64,000 nucleotides of DNA from an uncultured Lachnospiraceae bacterium. GTDB lineage: Bacteria; Bacillota; Clostridia; Lachnospirales; Lachnospiraceae. Made by a program: the position numbers and the translations under genes. The stretch spans positions 124,001 through 188,000 of the forward strand of contig CATLAK010000002.1 in assembly GCA_949878435.1 (NCBI GenBank), in the 5' to 3' direction. Shown one piece after another: positions 43,814-52,213 of this stretch. The stretch's first letter is position 1, and each line of letters begins with the position of its first letter. Below the pieces are notes generated by a model. The model was given only the letters and a program-made list of their open reading frames with translations. It searched no databases and was not told the origin of the DNA.

Positions 43814-43966
43814 ATGGAAGAAAAGGTTTATAAGACCATGAACGGAGCAGGGGCAACAAGTATTGCGGTAGGTGTAGTGACATTAGTGACAGGCATTGTC
43901 TGCGGAATATTGATGATTATAGGCGGCGCAAAACTGCTTGCAGGAAAGTCGAAAATCTTATTTTAG
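43814..43966 (+). CDS. Small membrane peptide (50 residues)
   Basis: MEEKVYKTMNGAGATSIAVG begins a 50-residue peptide with a glycine-rich hydrophobic helix (about residues 14-40, including VVTLVTGIVCGILMIIGGA) and a short positive end. GGAAGGAG lies before the ATG. It follows pyrE and is closed by a terminator-like hairpin. The same layout is familiar from other Lachnospiraceae, but no function is known to me. Confidence 0.75.
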   Translation: MEEKVYKTMNGAGATSIAVGVVTLVTGIVCGILMIIGGAKLLAGKSKILF

Positions 43967-43970
43967 CGCA

Positions 43971-44003
43971 AGGGGCATTTCTATCAATAGGAATGCCTTC
44001 TTT
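43971..44003 (+). terminator. Rho-independent terminator after the 50-residue peptide gene
   Basis: GGCATTTCTAT and ATAGGAATGCC pair across a two-base loop, with one T.G pair, followed by TTCTTTAT. It closes the pyrF-pyrE-small peptide unit. Confidence 0.7.
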
Positions 44004-44045
44004 ATCATATGAAATCAAAAGTGGTAAGTTAAAAGAGGCGTGAGA

Positions 44046-44369
44046 ATGTTAAAATCAAAGGGGTTTATTTTTACAAATAAAGAGCATACTCAAAAAGGAA
44101 TCATGTCAACGATTTTGGGGATTCTTGCCAGTACAACATTGGGAATCGCGGTTTACCAGTCTTACACAAACGGCGGAGCACCGTCCGACAAGTATGGGGC
44201 GGCAGCGCTTCTTGCCATCATTTTCATGGTGACAGGTCTGGCGCTGGGAATCTGGTCTACCACCGAAAAAGAAAAATTCAGGCTGTTTACGGTGACGGGA
44301 ATTTTAGTGAATATTCTGGCATTTGGCATGCTCAGTATTATATTGTTTGCAGGAGCGTATGTGGATTAA
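44046..44369 (+). CDS. Small membrane protein (107 residues)
   Basis: Three hydrophobic helices (about 20-40, 53-72 and 80-104), no recognised domain. AAAGAGG is nine bases before the ATG at 44046; a GTG at 44040 is too close to it. Its stop overlaps the ATG of the aminopeptidase-like gene by one base, so the two are translationally coupled. Function unknown; perhaps a membrane partner of the peptidase. Confidence 0.7.
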   Translation: MLKSKGFIFTNKEHTQKGIMSTILGILASTTLGIAVYQSYTNGGAPSDKYGAAALLAIIFMVTGLALGIWSTTEKEKFRLFTVTGILVNILAFGMLSIILFAGAYVD

Positions 44370-46426
44370 TGATTGAAGAGAGATTTTTACTTGCTAAAGA
44401 GCGGATACAGGAGATTAAGGACGAAGATTTATTACAAAGGGAGTTTCAACAGTATTTTATCAAAGTGGCAGGATTTTTAGACATGATCTGCGAAACTTGG
44501 GATTTTGTGCGGGCAGATGGACTGAAAACGGCGCCTATAGCGGAGCTTAAAGTAAGAAACGATAAGCTTTATGAAGATATCCTTGAAGAACAGTATGGGC
44601 ATAGTTACGCCAACCCGGAATACAGCGTTTCACTTTTCGGAGAGGCGTATGGAAGGTTTCTTTCTTTTTTATATGCGGAAATGCGCAGTCTGATTCCGCT
44701 GGTTTATGAACATAGGCTTGCAGATATGGTGATCCGCCTGGAATTGTTCCTGGAGGTGTACGGTTCCTTTTGCTGTGCGAAGGAGGAAGGGGCATTGCCG
44801 GAGCCGGAAGCACTTTCCCAGATTGCTTACTGGTATGTGAGCGACTATGCCAGAGATGCTGCCAGAAAGAAACTGGAAGATATGCTGGATAGAAAGTCTG
44901 ATTTTGCGCTCCGCATCATAGAAGGCGACCTGTCAGATCCAAGATACCTTTACTATTTCGGAGAATATATTACGGACAATGAAATCGAGACATACCGCCA
45001 TCTGCAGGGACTGCCGGAGGAGACGCTTAAAAAAATGGCAGACACCTATACCGAAGGATACAGGATAGGATTTATTACTGGAAATAAGGATATCACCAAG
45101 AAGAAGACGGTAAGCATCAGGTACATTCTGGGTTTTGAGCCTATGATCAAAAAGGCGGTTTTAAATTTCAGAAAAATGGGGCTTGACGTTACCATATACC
45201 GTGCGCCTTCCAGCATCCTGGAGGGAAGAGGGATGAACAGGATTGGATATTACGGCGCCATTCCCAATAAACAGTACGATTTTGATCACAAGGACGACCA
45301 GGCGCTGGTTCTTGATAAATGTTTGGTGCAGGTGAGGACGGAGGCGCTTAAGGAAGCCTATGAGGAATATAAAGAACTGGCAGGCGTTTTTGGAGGACCG
45401 GCGGTGATGGAGGTATTTGGGGAAAAGCAGTGTGACTTAAAGGAAAAGCCGCAGGCGCTCCATTTATCGGATGCCCAGCAGAAGCTGACGGTGGAATATA
45501 TGGCGGCGGCGGGAGAGATTCAGAACCGCTATATCAAAGGAGATGAGAGGAGTTTCACTATTATTGCCTTTCCTGTGCCGGAAATCGGAAAGGATTTTGC
45601 AGAAATCTTTGATGAAGTGATACGCATCAATACCCTCGATTACGGACTTTACCAGAGGATGCAGCAGACCATCATCGATACCTTGGATCAAGGAAAGTAT
45701 GTACTGATCAAAGGGATGCGGGGAAATAAGACCAATATGAAGGTGATGCTCCATACGCTCACAGATCCCGCACGGCAGACCAATTTTGAAAATTGCGTGG
45801 CAGATGTCAATATTCCTGTCGGGGAAGTTTTTACTTCACCGGTACTTGCAGGGACGGAAGGCGTGCTGCATGTGAGCCGGGTTTACTTAAATGAGATGGA
45901 ATATAAGAACATGACGCTGACATTTCAGGACGGCATGATTACAGACTATGATTGCAGCAATTTTGACAAAGACGAGCAGAACCGAAAATATATCAAAGAT
46001 AATGTGCTCTGCCATCACGATACCCTCCCCCTTGGGGAGTTTGCAATCGGCACCAACACCACTGCTTTTGTGGCAGCCAGAAAATATGGAATAGAAGATA
46101 AACTCCCGATCCTGATTGCGGAAAAGACGGGTCCCCATTTCGCGGTGGGTGACACCTGCTATTCCCATGCAGAAGAGGTGGCAGTCTACAATCCAGACGG
46201 CAAGGAGATCATAGCCAGAGACAACGAACACTCCATAAGGAGAAAAGACGGGGATGTTATGGCTTATTTTAACTGCCACACCGATATTACTATCCCCTAT
46301 GATGAACTAGGGGAGGTCAGCGTGGTCACCTATGATGAAAGGGTCATTCCTATCATAGAAGAGGGCAGGTTCGTGCTGTCGGGCTGCGAGGAACTGAATA
46401 TTCCTTTGGAAGATATTAAAATATAG
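44369..46426 (+). CDS. M29-like metallo-aminopeptidase with long N-terminal region
   Basis: A 685-residue protein whose C-terminal 330 residues match the M29 (aminopeptidase T/AmpS) family. Candidate metal ligands are E486 in GEVFTSPV, E557 in GEFAIGTNT, H590 in GPHFAVGD and H637/D639 in NCHTDIT. The N-terminal 350 residues are an addition not seen in the usual 400-residue M29 enzymes and could hold a regulatory or substrate-binding role. Probably cytoplasmic peptide degradation. Coupled to the small membrane gene before it. Confidence 0.82.
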   Translation: MIEERFLLAKERIQEIKDEDLLQREFQQYFIKVAGFLDMICETWDFVRADGLKTAPIAELKVRNDKLYEDILEEQYGHSYANPEYSVSLFGEAYGRFLSFLYAEMRSLIPLVYEHRLADMVIRLELFLEVYGSFCCAKEEGALPEPEALSQIAYWYVSDYARDAARKKLEDMLDRKSDFALRIIEGDLSDPRYLYYFGEYITDNEIETYRHLQGLPEETLKKMADTYTEGYRIGFITGNKDITKKKTVSIRYILGFEPMIKKAVLNFRKMGLDVTIYRAPSSILEGRGMNRIGYYGAIPNKQYDFDHKDDQALVLDKCLVQVRTEALKEAYEEYKELAGVFGGPAVMEVFGEKQCDLKEKPQALHLSDAQQKLTVEYMAAAGEIQNRYIKGDERSFTIIAFPVPEIGKDFAEIFDEVIRINTLDYGLYQRMQQTIIDTLDQGKYVLIKGMRGNKTNMKVMLHTLTDPARQTNFENCVADVNIPVGEVFTSPVLAGTEGVLHVSRVYLNEMEYKNMTLTFQDGMITDYDCSNFDKDEQNRKYIKDNVLCHHDTLPLGEFAIGTNTTAFVAARKYGIEDKLPILIAEKTGPHFAVGDTCYSHAEEVAVYNPDGKEIIARDNEHSIRRKDGDVMAYFNCHTDITIPYDELGEVSVVTYDERVIPIIEEGRFVLSGCEELNIPLEDIKI

Positions 46427-46456
46427 TTGTGAAGAAGCAGTGTTTTATAGTATGAT
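46427..46456 (+). promoter_or_regulatory. Promoter of the pur cluster
   Basis: TTGTGA (46427-46432) and TATGAT (46451-46456), 18-base spacer, in the 70-base gap before purE. No room for a purine riboswitch. Confidence 0.45.
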
Positions 46457-46496
46457 GTTATAGAATAATGGACACAGAAGAATGGAGGTAACAAAT

Positions 46497-46997
46497 ATGG
46501 CACAGGTTGGGATCGTTATGGGCAGTGATTCGGATATGCCGGTTATGGCGAAGGCAGCGGATGTCCTTAAGGAACTTGGAATTTCTTTTGAAATGAAGAT
46601 CATTTCAGCCCACAGGGAGCCGGATGTATTCTTTGAATATGCAAATACGGCGGAGAAAAAGGGATTTAAGGTGATCATTGCAGGGGCAGGCATGGCAGCG
46701 CATCTGCCGGGCATGTGCGCGGCGATTTTTCCCATGCCGGTAATCGGTATTCCTATGCACACCACTTCCCTTGGAGGAAGGGATTCTTTATACTCGATCG
46801 TTCAGATGCCTTCCGGCATACCAGTGGCGACGGTTGCCATAAACGGCGGAGCAAATGCAGGGCTTCTTGCGGCAAAGATTCTTGCCACTTCTGATGGGGA
46901 ACTGCTCAAGAAACTGAAAGATTACAGCCAGAACCTGAAAGAAAGCGTTCAAAAAAAGGATGAGAGACTTGCTCAGGTGGGTTATAAGAATTATTGA
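46497..46997 (+). CDS. purE: N5-carboxyaminoimidazole ribonucleotide mutase
   Basis: Converts N5-CAIR to CAIR in purine synthesis. 166 residues with [16 protein letters not shown] and [13 protein letters not shown], all class I PurE signatures. GGAGGTAACAAAT precedes the ATG at 46497. First gene of purE-purM-purN-purD. Confidence 0.96.
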   Translation: MAQVGIVMGSDSDMPVMAKAADVLKELGISFEMKIISAHREPDVFFEYANTAEKKGFKVIIAGAGMAAHLPGMCAAIFPMPVIGIPMHTTSLGGRDSLYSIVQMPSGIPVATVAINGGANAGLLAAKILATSDGELLKKLKDYSQNLKESVQKKDERLAQVGYKNY

Positions 46998-47026
46998 TAA
47001 GCAAACAGAAAGGAACGGATAAAAAC

Positions 47027-48052
47027 ATGGATTATAAGAAAGCCGGAGTGGATATCGAGGCGGGGTACCGCAGTGTGGAATTGATGAAAGAATATGTAAA
47101 GGAAACGACAAGACCGGAAGTGTTAGGAGGACTTGGCGGCTTCTCGGGCGCGTTTTCTCTTGCTTCTATTAAGAATATGGAAAAGCCGACCCTGGTTTCC
47201 GGAACCGACGGCGTGGGAACCAAGATAAAGCTGGCATTTCTTATGGACCAGCATGACACGGTGGGAATCGACTGTGTTGCCATGTGTGTGAACGATATTG
47301 TATGCGCAGGCGGCGAACCTTTATTTTTCTTAGATTATATTGCCTGCGGAAAGAATTACCCGGAAAAGATCGCTGCAATCGTAAAAGGAGTAGCGGAAGG
47401 CTGCAAGCAGGCAGGCGCTGCCTTGATTGGCGGTGAGACTGCAGAGCATCCGGGTCTTATGCCGGAAGATGAGTATGACCTGGCAGGATTTGTGGTGGGC
47501 GTGGTTGATGAAAAGGATCTGATTACAGGGGCAGACATTAAACCCGGTGATGTGCTGGTGGGTGTTGCCTCCTCAGGCGTGCATAGTAATGGATTTTCAC
47601 TGATCAGAAAAGTATTCGAGATGACAAAGGAGAGCCTTGATACATACTATGATGAACTTGGAAAAACCCTTGGAGAGGCGCTGATCGAGCCTACCAAGAT
47701 TTATGTAAAGGCATTAAAGAGCATAAAGGAAGCAGGCGTGACCATCAAAGGATGCAGCCATATTACAGGCGGCGGTTTTTATGAGAATATTCCCAGGATG
47801 CTGCCGGAGGGCGTATGCGCTAAGGTACACAAGGACAGCTATCCGGTTCCTGCGATTTTTAAGCTCCTTCAAAATAAAGGCAAGATAGAAGAGCATATGA
47901 TGTATAATACTTATAATATGGGACTTGGCATGGTGCTTGCCGTCGATCCGGCAGATGCAGACAAGACGGTTGCGGCGATTAAGGCTGCCGGGGAAACCGC
48001 TTATGTGGTAGGCGAGGTAAAGACCGGCGAAAAAGGAGTGACCCTATGCTAA
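47027..48052 (+). CDS. purM: Phosphoribosylformylglycinamidine cyclo-ligase
   Basis: Closes the imidazole ring of AIR using ATP. The 341-residue protein shows [24 protein letters not shown], the INDIVC-type strand, GGETAEHPG and [27 protein letters not shown] precedes the ATG. It overlaps purN by seven bases. Confidence 0.96.
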   Translation: MDYKKAGVDIEAGYRSVELMKEYVKETTRPEVLGGLGGFSGAFSLASIKNMEKPTLVSGTDGVGTKIKLAFLMDQHDTVGIDCVAMCVNDIVCAGGEPLFFLDYIACGKNYPEKIAAIVKGVAEGCKQAGAALIGGETAEHPGLMPEDEYDLAGFVVGVVDEKDLITGADIKPGDVLVGVASSGVHSNGFSLIRKVFEMTKESLDTYYDELGKTLGEALIEPTKIYVKALKSIKEAGVTIKGCSHITGGGFYENIPRMLPEGVCAKVHKDSYPVPAIFKLLQNKGKIEEHMMYNTYNMGLGMVLAVDPADADKTVAAIKAAGETAYVVGEVKTGEKGVTLC

Positions 48053-48651
48053 ACATTGTGGTATGTGTTTCCGGCGGGGGAACAAACCTGCAGGCGATTA
48101 TAGACGGTGTGAAAGAAGGAAGCATCAGGAACACGAAAATAGTGGGCGTAATCAGCAATAATGCGGGTGCATATGCACTGACACGGGCGGAAGATGCCGG
48201 GATTCCTGCTTATTGTGTTTCTCCTAAGAATTTTGAAAACCGTGAGCGCTTTAATCGGGCATTTTTAGCACAATTAGAAGCGCTTGCGCCTGACCTCATC
48301 GTTTTAGCGGGATTCCTTGTGATCCTCCCGGAAAAGATGATAGAAGTGTATCGGAACCGTATCATTAACATTCACCCCTCCCTGATTCCCTCTTTTTGCG
48401 GCACAGGCTATTATGGGCTTAAGGTGCATGAGGAGGCGCTTGCGCGGGGCGTGAAGGTGACAGGGGCTACCGTACATTACGTGGATGAAGGGACGGACAC
48501 AGGCAGGATTATTATGCAGAAGGCGGTGGAGGTTTTGGATGGCGATACGCCGCAAGTCCTTCAGCGCAGAGTCATGGAACAGGCAGAATGGGTCATTTTG
48601 CCGAAAGCGATTGATGAGATTGCCTCATCATGGGAAGAAAGAAAGGAATGA
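48046..48651 (+). CDS. purN: Phosphoribosylglycinamide formyltransferase
   Basis: Adds a formyl group from 10-formyl-THF to GAR. 201 residues with [13 protein letters not shown], the catalytic [10 protein letters not shown] block and [17 protein letters not shown]. Starts inside the end of purM and ends at or just before the start of purD, so the three are translated in tandem. Confidence 0.96.
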   Translation: MLNIVVCVSGGGTNLQAIIDGVKEGSIRNTKIVGVISNNAGAYALTRAEDAGIPAYCVSPKNFENRERFNRAFLAQLEALAPDLIVLAGFLVILPEKMIEVYRNRIINIHPSLIPSFCGTGYYGLKVHEEALARGVKVTGATVHYVDEGTDTGRIIMQKAVEVLDGDTPQVLQRRVMEQAEWVILPKAIDEIASSWEERKE

Positions 48652-49928
48652 CGAAAGTGAAAGTTTTGATTGTGGGAAGCGGCGGCAGGGAACATGCGAT
48701 TGCTGCCAGCGTAGCGAAGAGTAAAAAAGTTGATAAGATTTATTGCGCCCCCGGCAATGCGGGAATCGGCATGATTGCACAGTGTGTTCCAATCGGCGCC
48801 ATGGAATTTGATAAGATTGTGGATTTCGCAAAAGAAAAGAAAATAGATTTGACCATTGTAGGGATGGATGATCCGCTGGTGGGCGGATTGGTGGATGCGC
48901 TGGAGGCGGCAGGGTTACGTGCCTTTGGACCGAGGAAGGACGCGGCGATTCTGGAGGGAAGCAAAGCATTTTCAAAAGATTTGATGAAAAAATACAATAT
49001 TCCCACAGCGGCATATGAGACTTTTGATGCGCCTGATGCGGCGCTTGCCTATCTGGAAACAGCACAGTTCCCTATTGTGCTCAAGGCGGACGGTCTTGCC
49101 CTTGGCAAGGGTGTGCTGATCTGCAAGAATCTTGAGGAGGCAAAGGAAGGCGTCAAGACGATCATGCTGGATAAGCAGTTCGGAAGCGCCGGAAACCGCC
49201 TTGTCATAGAAGAATTCATGACGGGAAGAGAGGTGTCAGTCCTTTCTTATGTAGACGGCAAGACCATTAAGACCATGACTTCCGCCCAGGATCACAAGAG
49301 GGCAGGAGATGGGGACACAGGGCTTAATACAGGCGGCATGGGAACCTTTTCACCAAGCCCGTTCTATACAAAAGAGGTAGATGCGTTCTGTAAGAAATAT
49401 ATTTATCAGGCTACGGTGGATGCCATGGCGGCGGAGGGAAGAGCATTTAAAGGAATCATCTTCTTTGGATTGATGCTGACGGAAAAGGGTCCTAAAGTGC
49501 TTGAATATAATGCAAGGTTCGGCGATCCGGAAGCCCAGGTGGTGCTGCCCAGGATGAAGAATGATATCATCGAGGTGATGGAGGCATGTATCGATGGCCG
49601 CCTCGACGAAATCGATCTTCAATTTGAGGATAATGCGGCAGTCTGTGTAGTCCTTGCGTCAGAAGGCTATCCGGTCAAATATGAAAAGGGCTTTGTGATA
49701 AGCGGGCTTGAGAAGTTTGAAGGGCAGGATGCTTATTTCTGCTTCCATGCCGGCACCAAAAAGACGGATCAGGGAATCGTCACCAACGGAGGAAGAGTCC
49801 TTGGAATCACTGCCAAGGGAAAGGATCTTAAGGAAGCAAGGAAAAATGCCTATGAGGCAGCAGACTGGGTGAACTTTGAAAATAAATATATGCGTCATGA
49901 TATCGGGAAAGCGATTGACGAAGCATAA
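48648..49928 (+). CDS. purD: Phosphoribosylamine-glycine ligase
   Basis: Joins phosphoribosylamine and glycine to GAR in an ATP-grasp active site. VLIVGSGGREHAI is the N-terminal signature; KADGLALGKGV binds ATP and VLEYNARFGDPEAQ is a metal-binding block. 426 residues. The ATG at 48648 overlaps the purN stop (ATGA). The GTG at 48657 lies nine bases after AAAGGA and would give the family's usual MKVLIVGSG start, so it is a real alternative. Confidence 0.95.
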   Translation: MTKVKVLIVGSGGREHAIAASVAKSKKVDKIYCAPGNAGIGMIAQCVPIGAMEFDKIVDFAKEKKIDLTIVGMDDPLVGGLVDALEAAGLRAFGPRKDAAILEGSKAFSKDLMKKYNIPTAAYETFDAPDAALAYLETAQFPIVLKADGLALGKGVLICKNLEEAKEGVKTIMLDKQFGSAGNRLVIEEFMTGREVSVLSYVDGKTIKTMTSAQDHKRAGDGDTGLNTGGMGTFSPSPFYTKEVDAFCKKYIYQATVDAMAAEGRAFKGIIFFGLMLTEKGPKVLEYNARFGDPEAQVVLPRMKNDIIEVMEACIDGRLDEIDLQFEDNAAVCVVLASEGYPVKYEKGFVISGLEKFEGQDAYFCFHAGTKKTDQGIVTNGGRVLGITAKGKDLKEARKNAYEAADWVNFENKYMRHDIGKAIDEA

Positions 49929-49947
49929 AACGGGGGATTGAGGAAAG

Positions 49948-50412
49948 ATGGATAGAAGAGTGGAGAAATTACTAACATCAAATGAGCTGCACAGACCGAC
50001 CCTGTGTCAGAAATGTGAGGGCGTTCTGGTGTACCGGGGAATCGGAGAATACATATGCGAAGAATGCGGCGCGGCGGAATATGATGATTATGGAAAGGTG
50101 CGGAATTATTTAGAGAAGCATAGAGGCGCCAACGTGGCGGAAATTTCGGATATGACAGGCGTTTCCCACAAAGCTATCAGAGATATGATCAAAGAAAAAC
50201 GGTTTGAGATCATCGACAATAAAGGCGGCTATTTGAGATGTGAGGTTTGTGGAGAAAAGATCAACAGCGGGCGGATGTGCCCTAAATGTGAAGAAATGTA
50301 TCACAGACAGGTGGAGGAGCGCGCCCGTGCAGAACGGAATAAGGGAATGTCAGGTTTTGGAGAAGGCAGCCGCTCAGAACGTGGAAGCAAACGATATACA
50401 AGAGAGAGGTAA
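49948..50412 (+). CDS. YvyF-like zinc-ribbon protein
   Basis: A 154-residue protein with an N-terminal zinc ribbon (LCQKCEGVL and YICEECGAA), a helix-turn-helix-like middle (GANVAEISDMTGVSHKAIRD) and a second zinc ribbon (LRCEVCGEKI, MCPKCEEMY). This order resembles YvyF of flagellar operons in Bacillus, but no flagellar genes are near. It may be a nucleic-acid-binding regulator. The basic, serine-rich tail (from 130) is likely disordered. It sits between purD and the SH3b gene. Confidence 0.65.
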   Translation: MDRRVEKLLTSNELHRPTLCQKCEGVLVYRGIGEYICEECGAAEYDDYGKVRNYLEKHRGANVAEISDMTGVSHKAIRDMIKEKRFEIIDNKGGYLRCEVCGEKINSGRMCPKCEEMYHRQVEERARAERNKGMSGFGEGSRSERGSKRYTRER

Positions 50413-50424
50413 AGGAGAATCAAA

Positions 50425-51777
50425 GTGAAGAAGTTAAGCGTGGTAAAAGGGTTAGCAGGTCTTGCGGTGATGGGAGTTATTTTTATGGGAACCGTACAAG
50501 TAAGTCTTGCGGCAGAAGGAACGGTGACTGCAGAGACTGCAAAGATTCGTGCCAATACCAGTACGGACAGTGAGGTGGTTGGAAGCACCGTAAAAGGGAA
50601 GACGATCGATATCCTTGAAGCGGTCAAGGACAGTTCAGGAACAATCTGGTATAAGGTGGCGGTAACAGACGGCGGTTATGGATATATCAGGAGCGATCTT
50701 GTACAGACCAGCGAAAAAATCGAGGTGAGTACAGGTTCACAGTCAAATGCAGGCAATACAGAGGTGGTAACTCAGCCTGCGGATACGGTGGCGACCTCCA
50801 TCGGAGAGCAGCAGGCGGTAGTCAATTCCGGCAACAATGCCAATGTCCGTTCCGGAGCGTCTACCCAGCACAGCATTGTGGCTTCACTTCCAAGCGGGAC
50901 TTCCATGACCTTGATTGGAGAAGCAACCGACAGTTCTGGAAAGAAATGGTACCAGCTGACCTGCGATTACAATGGCAGGACGGTCGAGGGATATGTACGG
51001 TCGGATTTAATTACCATAGGCGCAGGGGAAAGTCAGGAACAGCCCGCCCCGGAAAACCCGGAGGGAGGCGGGGAAGGGGAGAACCCCGACCCCGCACAGG
51101 GTGAAAACCCGGAAGGAGCGGAGGGTGCACAGCCGGAGGAAGGCGCAGGGGAGCAGACCCCGGCAGAACCAGAGCATAATGACTATCAGGTAGTCTATAC
51201 GGCAAATCAGGCAGGTGAGCAGGACTATTACCTTTATATGCCTGACGGAAACATGGTCAAGGTAACGGAACTTTTAGGTGCAGCAGAGAGTGCCAGGGAA
51301 AGCATTCAGAAACAGCAGGATCAGCTGGAAAAGGAGAAGATCATCATTATCATCTTAGCCGGTGTGATTGTCCTTCTTTTTATTGTGATTACCGTCTTAC
51401 TGTTTAAGATCAGAAGCCTTTACTATGACGACTATGAGGATGAAGAGGAAGAAGACGAGGAAGAGGAAGAAGAGCCAGAGCCGGCGCCCGTGCGCAGGAA
51501 GGTCAGACGCAGGGTCGTGGAAGAGGAAGAAGAGCCCCAAGAAGCGCCTGTCAGAAAGAAAAGACCGCAGCCGGTGTCTGAAGAGCAGGAAAGACCGGTA
51601 AGACAGAGAGAAAGAGAAAGAACGGGACAACCCAGGGCGAAAGGCGAGAAGGAGCTCCATGCGGCAGAACGGCGAGAGCCAGAGAGGAAGCCTGCCGCAA
51701 GGAAACCGCAGAACTTTTTAATCGATGATGATGAGTTTGAATTTGAATTTTTGAACATGGATGATAAAGATCTGTAA
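50425..51777 (+). CDS. SH3b-domain membrane protein with charged cytoplasmic tail
   Basis: A 450-residue protein. A signal peptide (1-30, ending SLAAE) is followed by two bacterial SH3 domains (about 31-97 and 130-198; VTAETAKIRANTSTDSEVV and NVRSGASTQHSIVASL mark their starts), a Pro/Glu/Gly-rich linker, a short coiled coil, one membrane helix (about 306-328) and a tail of about 120 residues with alternating acidic and basic blocks (DEEEEDEEEEEEPEP, then RRKVRRRVVEEEEE). SH3b domains bind wall peptides, so the protein links the wall to the cytoplasm. The signal sequence must be cleaved or serve as a second membrane span for this layout. GGAGAA precedes the GTG start. Confidence 0.78.
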   Translation: MKKLSVVKGLAGLAVMGVIFMGTVQVSLAAEGTVTAETAKIRANTSTDSEVVGSTVKGKTIDILEAVKDSSGTIWYKVAVTDGGYGYIRSDLVQTSEKIEVSTGSQSNAGNTEVVTQPADTVATSIGEQQAVVNSGNNANVRSGASTQHSIVASLPSGTSMTLIGEATDSSGKKWYQLTCDYNGRTVEGYVRSDLITIGAGESQEQPAPENPEGGGEGENPDPAQGENPEGAEGAQPEEGAGEQTPAEPEHNDYQVVYTANQAGEQDYYLYMPDGNMVKVTELLGAAESARESIQKQQDQLEKEKIIIIILAGVIVLLFIVITVLLFKIRSLYYDDYEDEEEEDEEEEEEPEPAPVRRKVRRRVVEEEEEPQEAPVRKKRPQPVSEEQERPVRQRERERTGQPRAKGEKELHAAERREPERKPAARKPQNFLIDDDEFEFEFLNMDDKDL

Positions 51778-51786
51778 AACACATGA

Positions 51787-51810
51787 GAGGGATAGCAAAA
51801 GCTATTCCTC
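51787..51810 (+). terminator. Hairpin between the SH3b gene and gntR
   Basis: GAGGGATAGC and GCTATTCCTC pair (one G.T pair) across AAAA, then TTGTGTG. Imperfect T-run, so possibly a weak terminator. Confidence 0.5.
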
Positions 51811-51828
51811 TTGTGTGCAGGAAAGGGC

Positions 51829-52212
51829 ATGCAAAATATGATGATAGAGATTGATTTTAACAGCGAAGAAGCGCTTTATCTACAGCTTCGGAACCAGATC
51901 ATACTTGGAATCGCAACTTCAAAATTTCAGGAAGGAGATGCCCTTCCTTCCGTAAGGCAGCTGGCGGATGATATTGGCATCAACATGCATACGGTAAATA
52001 AGGCCTACACGGTTCTAAAACAGGAAGGCTTTGTGAAGGTGGACAGAAGAAAAGGCGCTGTAATCGCGCTTGATATCGACAGGATCAGGACCCTTGAAAA
52101 GATGAAGGAAGAATTAAGGGCAAGCCTTGTCAAGGGAATCTGCAAGGGGATTTCCAGCGAGGAAGCGCATCGGATGATCGATGAAATATATGAAGAATTT
52201 GGAGGACTTTAA
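51829..52212 (+). CDS. GntR-family regulator (YtrA-like)
   Basis: A 127-residue regulator with the GntR winged helix (YLQLRNQIILGIATSKFQEG, LPSVRQLADDIGINMHTVNK) and a short C-terminal helix region instead of a ligand domain, typical of the YtrA subgroup. The ATG at 51829 lies six bases after AGGA; 51838 is an alternative. clpC starts one base after its stop, so it probably regulates or is co-expressed with that gene. Confidence 0.85.
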   Translation: MQNMMIEIDFNSEEALYLQLRNQIILGIATSKFQEGDALPSVRQLADDIGINMHTVNKAYTVLKQEGFVKVDRRKGAVIALDIDRIRTLEKMKEELRASLVKGICKGISSEEAHRMIDEIYEEFGGL

Positions 52213-52213
52213 C

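Noticed and set aside
46427..46496. Purine riboswitch ahead of purE
   Set aside because: The 70-base gap is too short and lacks the conserved three-way junction bases.
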